A stretch of 30,274 nucleotides of DNA from Roseivirga sp. UBA6061 (GTDB taxonomy: Bacteria; Bacteroidota; Bacteroidia; Cytophagales; Cyclobacteriaceae). Where the stretch lies: NCBI GenBank assembly GCA_002427745.1, contig DIYF01000169.1:42757-73030 (forward strand). Direction: 5' to 3'. Positions 24,598 to 30,274 of the stretch are shown one piece after another (position 1 is the stretch's first letter; each line of letters begins with the position of its first letter). The notes beneath the pieces are model-generated. The model saw only the letters and a list, made by a program, of their open reading frames with translations. It had not been told where the DNA came from and made no database searches. Position numbers and translations under genes: made by a program.

Positions 24598-25242
24598 TCA
24601 GATCATTTCTAAAATCAGATCAGATCGTTTATCGTAAAGTTTTTGTTTCGACAGATCAAGTTTTGACAGCTGCAGCTGTATCGCCTCGCGAATGTCTTCA
24701 TGGCCGGACTGATAGACAATGTAGGGAACAATGTCGTTCTTCAGCTCAATCCTGTGCTGAGCTCCATCTACTATTTTTCCTATCCAGTTGGTATTGTCAA
24801 TCCCGTATTTTTTCCGGATCAGGTCGGTTACTTCTTTTTTGAACTCCTCATTTACACTTCTGATCTCTATAAGTCCCAGGAAAAAGTGGTCATGAAGAAA
24901 ATGTAACTGCAGAATACACTTGACCTTGGAAATAGTAATCCTGTAATAGATGGTCTTGTGTTTGGAAAGGATGGAATTGTTTTTACTGGTATAGTTGGGT
25001 TTGCCTAAGTGACTGATTGCCTGTTTGAGAGAAGACCCGAAACTGAGACCGTAAAACTTAATGTCTTTTTTAGTCGCAATCTGGTCTGTTGGAGTTCCGC
25101 TTACGAGACTTTCCAGCCTCCCGTAATTGGAGAGGTAATTTCTACCTTCATAGAAACTCTCCCTACTCTGGAGATAGCGGTTTCTTTTCCTTGCAAATGG
25201 CACAAGAAGCCCCATCAGCGAAGTAATGGACTGGGTAGTCAT
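24598..25242 (-). CDS. Hypothetical protein, tandem paralogue A (214 aa)
   Basis: I do not recognise this family. The start is taken as ATG 25242; a GTG two codons upstream (25248) is also possible. The product has no signal peptide or clear membrane helix. Its layout matches the next gene upstream: an N-terminal VPFARKRNRYLQSRESFYEG block, a core from about 62 (KFYGLSFGSSLKQAISHLGKPNY), then a hydrophobic strand pair (ISKVKCILQLHFLHDHFFLG, followed by LIEIRS), a charged helical part, and IVPYIVY near 175. The GSSLKQAISHLGKPNY stretch resembles the helix-loop of BamE/SmpA- or BLIP-like small domains, but the resemblance is short. A good promoter (25291-25322) and a strong terminator (24528-24557) suggest it is a separate transcript. 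Confidence 0.85.
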   Translation of the reverse strand: MTTQSITSLMGLLVPFARKRNRYLQSRESFYEGRNYLSNYGRLESLVSGTPTDQIATKKDIKFYGLSFGSSLKQAISHLGKPNYTSKNNSILSKHKTIYYRITISKVKCILQLHFLHDHFFLGLIEIRSVNEEFKKEVTDLIRKKYGIDNTNWIGKIVDGAQHRIELKNDIVPYIVYQSGHEDIREAIQLQLSKLDLSKQKLYDKRSDLILEMI

Positions 25243-25575
25243 CGACACAAGTGTTTAGGTTTAGAGAAATAATTCCTTTCGGAACTATGTCAAATTTATA
25301 AAACAACAGATGAAAAAAACAATTTGTTGGTGTGTCACGAACAGGGGGTAGGAATTGTATTATTCAAATAGCACACTGTCTAACCTTCGTTTGTATGTGA
25401 AGCACAGAAAAATGAGTGTATAAAAATCAAAAAAAAACAGAAAAACTTGGGGCTTAGTGGCTGTTTTGGCTCGGTTTTCATGAATCGACAGGTTTTAGGG
25501 CTTACTTCTATAAGAGATTGAACCTTATGAGAACAGTGAAAAATATAAGGCTAAGTAGTATGAATAACTGCCACG
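25243..25575. other. Intergenic region between the two paralogues
   Basis: This 333-bp AT-rich stretch holds the paralogue A promoter (25291-25322). Near 25523-25550 there is a weak 6-bp inverted repeat (CCTTAT with ATAAGG, 16-nt loop) that might mark the end of the paralogue B transcript. A run of nine A lies near 25430-25440. I see no gene in it. Confidence 0.5.
25291..25322 (-). promoter_or_regulatory. Promoter of paralogue A
   Basis: On the minus strand, TTG at 25322-25320 is followed after 21 bp by TAAATTTG at 25298-25291, an exact TAnnTTTG match. Transcription would begin near 25285, leaving about 40 nt before the ATG at 25242. Confidence 0.6.
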
Positions 25576-26223
25576 CTAAACCACGTTGAAAAGGAAATCC
25601 AGCTCTTTGTCTGCCTCCTTTCTCAATTGGTGTGTGTTATTGGCAAACTGAAACTGAAGTCGCTGGTTGAGTAGTCTGTCTCCGAATCTGTAGACGATAT
25701 AAGGGACCATATTGGCCCGCATTTCAATAGTATTCTGTTGCGGGTCTGATAGCCTGCCGGTCCAGATGTTTTTCGGGACATCATATTTTTGCATCAAAAC
25801 ATCAGTCACCCTGCTTTTAAAATCTTTGCGGTCACTCCTGAGCTCAATCACCCCCAGAAAAAACTGATCCTGAAAAAAATGTAGCTGAAGTATACACTTG
25901 ACCTTGGAGATATTCACCTTGTAGAAAAGTATGTCATGATCCCGAAGAAAGGAGGTTCTTTTACTAATGTAGTTCGGTTTTCCCAGAGAGGTTATCGACT
26001 CTTTGACGGAGCTTCCGAAATCGAGACCGTAGCACTTGATCGTGGTCTGAGTCTTTCGCTCTTCTGTTTTGCTTTCTATGGATAAGCGCTCAAAGCTTGC
26101 GCTGTCGGGGAGAATGTTTCTGGCCTCATAATAGTCTTCTCTCGTCTCTAAATAGTACTTGCTTTTCTTACCTAAAAAGGAAGCAAAGGGTACTACTATA
26201 TCAACAAATGACGGGACCTCCAT
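25576..26223 (-). CDS. Hypothetical protein, tandem paralogue B (215 aa)
   Basis: This is a clear paralogue of the next gene downstream, aligned over almost the full length. Shared blocks are VPFA and YYLETREDYYEARN at the N-terminus, CYGLDFGSSVKESITSLGKP, an identical ISKVKCILQLHF (12 residues), FFLGVIELRS and MVPYIVYRFGD. The C-terminal 30 residues are helical, charged and differ between the copies. No signal peptide, membrane segment or catalytic motif is evident. The function is unknown; duplication with strong core conservation argues for a real, selected protein. Confidence 0.85.
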   Translation of the reverse strand: MEVPSFVDIVVPFASFLGKKSKYYLETREDYYEARNILPDSASFERLSIESKTEERKTQTTIKCYGLDFGSSVKESITSLGKPNYISKRTSFLRDHDILFYKVNISKVKCILQLHFFQDQFFLGVIELRSDRKDFKSRVTDVLMQKYDVPKNIWTGRLSDPQQNTIEMRANMVPYIVYRFGDRLLNQRLQFQFANNTHQLRKEADKELDFLFNVV

Positions 26224-26522
26224 TTCCAGCGATTGGTGAAATTTTCAAATCATTTCTAAAAGTCAATTTACGAATTAATGATGGTTGAAAATAACCCGAA
26301 TATGCTTTGAAATGTCCTGAAAGGCCTATTCTGAGACGATCTCCGCTTTCCCTTATGTGAGATTCTTATTTTAGTATTCAGAAAATTTACCGGAAAATCT
26401 TACTAGTTAATACGTGATAGATATCTAACAAGTCTGGCTTTAGAGAGGCGCCTGAAGTCAGGTTTAAAGAAAAGGTAAAGTCAGCGTCTTCCCAAAGGAA
26501 AACCCTGACTGCCAGACGCTCC
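26224..26522. other. Intergenic region with terminator, no gene seen
   Basis: This stretch of about 299 bp lies upstream of paralogue B. It holds the terminator of the leftward NTF2-like gene at its right end (26465-26509). No exact TAnnTTTG box for paralogue B was found, and no ORF of note is present. Confidence 0.5.
26465..26509 (-). terminator. Terminator after the NTF2-like gene
   Basis: Read leftward, 26509-26497 pairs with 26492-26480 (13 bp with one mismatch and one G-T pair, short loop). It is followed by a pyrimidine stretch, CTTTACCTTTTCTTT, at 26479-26465. It begins 13 nt past the stop codon. An alternative pairing AGCGTCT (26483-26489) with AGACGCT (26514-26520) overlaps it. Confidence 0.55.
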
Positions 26523-26939
26523 TCAGAGCCTTTCTGCTTTTGTGCTTATCGCCACAATCTGCCATTGTTCCTGATTCTTCAGGAGGGTGACCTGATAGTG
26601 AAATCTGATGACAGAGCTGGTAGCCGTTAGCTGCACCGTAGCTACTGCTTCATCGGAGAGCAGCATCTCCTGAAACTTTACCTCTCTGGGTTGACCACCT
26701 ACCTTTTTGGCCTTGATTTGGTCTACATATTCCTGCTTGGTAAAAGTGAGCAGATTAGGGCCAAAGATTACGTATTGCATGGCTTTGTCATTGAGGGTGG
26801 CTGCCAGCTTTTCAGCATTTTGTTCATCAGTGGCGAGGATAAAATCTTCCACTACTTTTTTGACCTGATCTTCTGTATTCGGGGTGTTGGAGCGGTGTCC
26901 AAGGGTGAGCATTGCCACTGCGATGATGAGAACTTTCAT
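26523..26939 (-). CDS. Small secreted NTF2-like / SnoaL-like protein
   Basis: The 138-residue product starts with a short hydrophobic signal-like segment (MKVLIIAVAMLTLG). The mature part follows the NTF2-like order: a helix EDQVKKVVEDFILATDEQNAEKLAATL, then FGPNLLTFTKQEYVDQIKAK, and a curved sheet built from VKFQEMLLSDEAVATVQLTA, IRFHYQVTLLKNQEQWQIVA. This matches the putative lumazine-binding/DUF4440 group that is frequent in Bacteroidota as small periplasmic proteins of unknown ligand. No catalytic residues are certain. It lies about 100 nt past the response-regulator gene and may share its transcript or have its own. Confidence 0.82.
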   Translation of the reverse strand: MKVLIIAVAMLTLGHRSNTPNTEDQVKKVVEDFILATDEQNAEKLAATLNDKAMQYVIFGPNLLTFTKQEYVDQIKAKKVGGQPREVKFQEMLLSDEAVATVQLTATSSVIRFHYQVTLLKNQEQWQIVAISTKAERL

Positions 26940-27041
26940 TTGTTTTTAATGACAATTAGGTCCCGAAATCACGAGGGGGCAATCGACCTGTTGCCGGCAG
27001 ATGTCTGGTGTTGTAAAAGCAGCCGTGGCTGTTGCGAATCG

Positions 27042-27806
27042 TCACCAGCCCATCAGCTGTCGCAAGGTTTCTTTTCTGCTTTTGGCCAGTTTCAGTTTTG
27101 TGTTGTCCTGAAGGCTGATCACATAATCTCCCCGAAAATGTGGCTCCAGTGAGGTGATGCGGTCTACATTGACGATGGTGGACCTGTGAATCCGTACAAA
27201 CTGCGAGGGATCGAGTAGTGATTCCAGTTCTGACAGGGGCTGACGGTGCACCTGATGCTTCGGGCCGGTATGGATTTTTACATATTGATTGTCTGCCTCT
27301 ATCCAGTCTATATCTTCTACATTGATGAAGTGAATTCTGCTTCCTGTTCTGACAGAGATTCTTTTCAGAAACGATGTCCGGGTCTGCCTGCTCTCTTCTA
27401 TCAGAGCGAGCAGGTTCTCTTTCATAAGCCCTGAAACGGGAGTCTGAGCCTTGTCTTTGACTTTTTGCAGGGCATCGAAAAACCTGTCATCATCAAAGGG
27501 CTTTAAGAGGTAATCAATCGCATTTACTTCAAAGGCCTTCAGGGCAAAAGAATCATAAGCCGTGGTGAATATATAATGGGGTGTATGTTTTTCCTGTGTC
27601 GCCTGAATCACCTCAAAGCCGTTTACCTCCGGCATCTGAATATCCAGAAAAACCATGTCGGGTCTGAGCTCGCAGATTTTCTCTATGGCTTCTGCACCAT
27701 TGCTACATTCCGCTAACAGCTGAATAGAAGCGTCCTGAGCCAGCAGAGATTTCACAATATCTCTGGCATACTCTTCATCGTCTACTACAATGGCCGTAAA
27801 AGTCAT
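27042..27806 (-). CDS. LytTR-family response regulator
   Basis: Residues 1-120 are a receiver domain with the acidic pair Asp9/Asp10 (VVDDEEYARDIV), the phosphoacceptor Asp55 in MVFLDIQMPEVNGFEV, the Thr in YIFTTAYDSFALKAFE and the Lys in DYLLKPFDDDRF. Residues about 148-254 are a LytTR DNA-binding domain (RISVRTGSRIHFINVEDIDWIEA, FVRIHRSTIVNVDRI). LytTR domains bind short direct repeats in promoters. Its start overlaps the kinase stop (ATGA, 27803-27806), so the two are co-translated and form one signalling pair. Confidence 0.96.
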   Translation of the reverse strand: MTFTAIVVDDEEYARDIVKSLLAQDASIQLLAECSNGAEAIEKICELRPDMVFLDIQMPEVNGFEVIQATQEKHTPHYIFTTAYDSFALKAFEVNAIDYLLKPFDDDRFFDALQKVKDKAQTPVSGLMKENLLALIEESRQTRTSFLKRISVRTGSRIHFINVEDIDWIEADNQYVKIHTGPKHQVHRQPLSELESLLDPSQFVRIHRSTIVNVDRITSLEPHFRGDYVISLQDNTKLKLAKSRKETLRQLMGW

Positions 27807-28900
27807 ATCGGTAAGGAGAGTGTTGCTAAAACGCCCTGACCTGAATTGGTCAGTTCGAATTTATGATTTTCTCCGTAAAGCTGTTGCAACCGATCAACCG
27901 TGCTGGACAAGCCTATGCCTGAAGACTGGCCAGGCATAAAACCTTCGGGAAGGGCCGGTCCGTCATTGTAAATACTGATATGCAGGTAGCTGTCTTGAAT
28001 ACGCGCCTGTATTTCCAGCCTTTGAGCGCCTATCTTTTTGGTAAGTCCATGGTAAATGGCGTTTTCCACAATGGGCTGTAGCAGGAACCCCGGTACCTCG
28101 ATTTGTTCAGTTTCCTTATCTATTTCCAGGCTCAGGTCAAGGTTGTTCTTAAAACGGGTCTTCTCAATTTCCAGATACTGTTTGATAAAAGAGATTTCTT
28201 CTGCCAGCGGCAGTAGCTGTTTTTCCCGCTGTTGCAGGGCTCTGCGCAGGAGGTCGCTCAGGCCGGCCAGCATAGTAATGGCAGCCTTCTTTTCGTCAAA
28301 GCGGATTTGGGCAGAAATAGTATTCAGGGTATTGAAGAGGAAATGCGGGTGCAGCTGCATTTTAAGGGCCTGGAGCTGCGCCTTCACCAGCTTTGACTCC
28401 AGCTGTAAAGCATCAATCTCTTTTTGCTGCACCTGCTGGTAATACTCAAAGGCATAACCCACAATGATGATACCCCAGTAGATAAGAAAATACCACTCAA
28501 ACTGATTGATTAACAGGGCCACAAAGGTCATCAGGAGTGATTCCCCGTCCAGGCTCCAGTTAGGGTCATTGATCACGACCACAATCACAGCATAGAGCAG
28601 GATATTGAGAGATACCAGTATAATGCTGGCAGGCAGGTGATAGAGTAAGCCTGCAAATTTGTTCTTTCTGTCTACTCTGAATCTCTTACCGGTATAGAAG
28701 ATAAACGGTGTAAGAAATCCCCAAAAAAGCCAGATGGCCAGTTTTACCCCGAAGAGTGACCACCAACTGGGAGTTGACTCTCCTGCATCCAGCTTTATAT
28801 AGAGCATGGAGGCCGAAATAAAGGCAATGGTAGACCATATGGCCAGAATCCAGCCCCAGTGAAAGAAAGAGGGTTTGCGCGATGTTTTGTTGAAGATCAC
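27803..28900 (-). CDS. LytS/YehU-type sensor histidine kinase
   Basis: Four membrane helices occupy the N-terminal 155 residues (IWSTIAFISASMLYI, VKLAIWLFWGFLTPFIFY, SIILVSLNILLYAVIVVV, EWYFLIYWGIIIVGYAFEYY), with no large extracytoplasmic loop. A coiled segment (QQKEIDALQLESKLVKAQLQ) leads to the His_kinase domain with phosphoacceptor MQLHPHFLFNTLN and the ATP-binding N-box LQPIVENAIYHGL, then SSGIGLSSTVDRL. There is no ATG near the expected N-terminus: the options are GTG at 28900 (chosen) or TTG at 28903, and the first ATG would cut into helix 1. It starts 8 nt after the peroxiredoxin stop and overlaps the response regulator by 3 nt. Confidence 0.94.
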   Translation of the reverse strand: MIFNKTSRKPSFFHWGWILAIWSTIAFISASMLYIKLDAGESTPSWWSLFGVKLAIWLFWGFLTPFIFYTGKRFRVDRKNKFAGLLYHLPASIILVSLNILLYAVIVVVINDPNWSLDGESLLMTFVALLINQFEWYFLIYWGIIIVGYAFEYYQQVQQKEIDALQLESKLVKAQLQALKMQLHPHFLFNTLNTISAQIRFDEKKAAITMLAGLSDLLRRALQQREKQLLPLAEEISFIKQYLEIEKTRFKNNLDLSLEIDKETEQIEVPGFLLQPIVENAIYHGLTKKIGAQRLEIQARIQDSYLHISIYNDGPALPEGFMPGQSSGIGLSSTVDRLQQLYGENHKFELTNSGQGVLATLSLPI

Positions 28901-28908
28901 CAAAGTAA

Positions 28909-29532
28909 TTAGTCAGATAATTTATCGAGAATCTCGGCTACGGGCAAGTACCCGGGCACCATACCCCCGGCTTTTTCATAGCTGAATTGTATCTCTCCGT
29001 TTTGGCCAATCACGTACAGCGCAGGAATGGGCAGAGTGTTCTGATCGTTACCGTTGGCCTCTTCCAGGCTGACCCCCATCACATCAAAAAGCCTGAGTGT
29101 ACCTGTACCCGGCTGATAGCCCACCTGAAAGGCCTGCATGATTTCGTTGTCTCTGTCGTGAATAATGGAGATCGAGGTGCTTTTAACCGGTACTGACTGA
29201 TTGGTTTGCTCTGTTGTCTCCGGAGTAACGGCTACTACACTGGCACCTTTGCTCATGAATTTGTCTAATGAGGTTTGTAGCTCGCCCAGGTGTTTCTGGC
29301 AGGCCGGGCACCAGAGCCCCCGATAGAAGACGAGCACAACAGGTCCCTTCCGCCTGAGTTCCGATAGCTGTAATTGTTGGCCATGCTGGTCTGTGCCGGT
29401 GAAATCAGGAGCAAGGTGTCCTGTGGTTAATACCTCAGGATAAGTTTCGCTACCCGCTGTGAAGTAGAAGTAACCGGAGATAAAGGCTATCAGAATGACG
29501 GCCAGGAGACCCAGGAGTATTTTCTTAATCAT
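28909..29532 (-). CDS. Membrane-anchored AhpC/TSA-type peroxiredoxin
   Basis: The 207-residue product has an N-terminal membrane anchor or uncleaved signal (LLGLLAVILIAFISGYFYF), then a thioredoxin-fold domain beginning LAPDFTGTDQHGQQLQLSEL. The active-site region is VVLVFYRGLWCPACQKHLGEL with Cys75 and Cys78 spaced as CxxC, which suits either a peroxiredoxin of the AhpC/TSA family or a thiol-disulfide protein. The following ASVVAVTPETTEQTNQS and ISIIHDRDNEIMQAFQVGY are typical of peroxiredoxin-like Bacteroidota proteins. It should act in the periplasm, reducing peroxides or protein thiols. It lies between the ADP-ribosylglycohydrolase-like gene (10-nt gap) and the kinase. Confidence 0.92.
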   Translation of the reverse strand: MIKKILLGLLAVILIAFISGYFYFTAGSETYPEVLTTGHLAPDFTGTDQHGQQLQLSELRRKGPVVLVFYRGLWCPACQKHLGELQTSLDKFMSKGASVVAVTPETTEQTNQSVPVKSTSISIIHDRDNEIMQAFQVGYQPGTGTLRLFDVMGVSLEEANGNDQNTLPIPALYVIGQNGEIQFSYEKAGGMVPGYLPVAEILDKLSD

Positions 29533-29542
29533 GATACTGAGT

Positions 29543-30274
29543 TTAGAGTTTAGATATGTTGAGTAAGGAGACCCATGCCCTGAGGTCTTCCTGATAATCG
29601 GTTTCCAGGCGATGAATGACTGTGTTCCGGATGGTTTGCGGGAATATATCCGGACCGTGCAGGGCGCCCATAAAAGCTCCCATCAGTTGTGCATAGGAAT
29701 CTGTGTCCCGGCCAAACTCTATACAAAGCTCCATGGCCGCCATGGGATTGAACCGGGTGATTTCAGCACAGGCAAAAACAACTACCAGGGGCACCCAGCT
29801 TTCCCACCAAACCCGGGCCTCCAGTTCTTCTTCCAGAATGGTAAAGAGCCTGTGGGGGCTTCTACCCGCCCTCTTTACTGCTTCATGAGCAAAGTCAAGC
29901 CAGTGGTCCAGAGCACGTTTGCCATAAGTAGCTTTTCCATAGCCATAGGGGTCTGTCTCTCTCATGGCTTTTTCTACAGACTGCCAGTCTGCATCCAGTT
30001 GTAAAGCGGCCGCCAACCCTGTTACTACGGCTGCATTCATGTCCCGGGCCAGTCCATGGTCCAGGAAATCAAGCTCCCAGGCCAGTTTATAGGTAGCTTC
30101 AAAATCGGCTGGCGAAAGGGCTGCCAGGGGCAACAGGGCCATTTGACCCGCGATGCTGGGGGTACCGGCCCAGAGTCTTTCCGGGGGCAGAGCACTGGTG
30201 TCTTCTCTCATGTTCAATTGCCATCTGGCGGCTTTGGAAAATTCGGATAACCAGCTCTTACAAAGGTCAGGGGC
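29543..30274 (-). CDS. ADP-ribosylglycohydrolase-family protein, C-terminal part (cut by window edge)
   Basis: The frame stays open from the TAA at 29545-29543 to the right window edge (243 residues), so the N-terminus is missing; internal TTG and ATG codons near 30217 are not the true start. Recognisable parts are the helical core ARDMNAAVVTGLAAAL (about residues 75-90 of this fragment), LVVVFACAEI, and FGRDTDSYAQLMGAFMGALHG near the C-terminus. The last matches the family signature GxDTDT...aGa.aGA.yG, whose Asp residues bind the two catalytic magnesium ions. The family removes ADP-ribose from proteins or from small molecules. It is the first visible gene of a leftward directon with the peroxiredoxin and two-component genes. 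Confidence 0.8.
   Translation of the reverse strand, partial: APDLCKSWLSEFSKAARWQLNMREDTSALPPERLWAGTPSIAGQMALLPLAALSPADFEATYKLAWELDFLDHGLARDMNAAVVTGLAAALQLDADWQSVEKAMRETDPYGYGKATYGKRALDHWLDFAHEAVKRAGRSPHRLFTILEEELEARVWWESWVPLVVVFACAEITRFNPMAAMELCIEFGRDTDSYAQLMGAFMGALHGPDIFPQTIRNTVIHRLETDYQEDLRAWVSLLNISKL

Noticed and set aside
27020..27031. Hairpin CAGCC/GGCTG as terminator of the response-regulator gene
   Set aside because: The loop would be 2 nt, or the stem only 4 bp with a normal loop; too weak to list as a feature despite a following T4 on the minus strand.
30217..30250. Start of the ADP-ribosylglycohydrolase-like gene inside the window
   Set aside because: The frame remains open upstream to the window edge, and the family needs a longer N-terminal part, so the true start lies outside.

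Overview
This 30.3 kb window reads as the chromosome of a Bacteroidota bacterium, most likely of the Cytophagales type. The signs are TAnnTTTG-type -7 promoter boxes, almost no Shine-Dalgarno sequences, a bifunctional hisB, a LytS/LytTR sensor pair, tandem MacB-like permeases behind a PadR regulator, DUF3667 and DUF3052 proteins, and secreted proteins typical of the phylum. No tRNA, rRNA, CRISPR array, insertion sequence or phage gene was recognised.

Layout. 1-352 (minus) is the start of a secreted protein cut by the window edge. 353-904 is a long leader region holding a promoter, a 21-codon histidine-rich leader ORF (744-809) and two hairpins. It precedes the histidine genes hisG-hisD-hisC-hisB (905-5225, plus), which end at a strong inverted repeat. 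5308-9473 (minus) holds a secreted TPR-CHAT caspase-like protein, a small acidic partner gene 8 nt upstream of it, and a separate small beta-rich protein gene. Divergent from these, 9595-11900 (plus) carries an ECF sigma factor, a translationally coupled membrane anti-sigma-like protein with a C-terminal TPR region, and an exported protein of unknown function. I regard 5308-10898 (perhaps to 11900) as the best candidate for a little-described system: a cell-envelope CHAT effector next to its own sigma/anti-sigma switch.

12107-17813 is a PadR regulator with a perfect inverted-repeat operator, followed by two paralogous MacB/FtsX-type permeases and no ATPase gene. Two arrays of 7-bp tandem repeats with different unit sequences flank this block (about 11960-12040 and 17851-17976). 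17972-18379 (minus) is a DUF3052 protein. 18575-23229 (plus) is guaA, an LpoA-like TPR plus periplasmic-binding-fold protein, and hemL, packed as one operon. 23286-24455 (minus) is a DUF3667 membrane protein. 24598-26223 (minus) holds two tandem paralogues of about 215 residues with no recognised function. 26523-26939 (minus) is a small secreted NTF2-like protein. 27042-30274 (minus) is a tight directon in transcription order: ADP-ribosylglycohydrolase-like protein (cut by the window edge), membrane-anchored peroxiredoxin, LytS-type histidine kinase and LytTR response regulator.

All functional calls come from reading motifs by eye. No database search or folding program was run.
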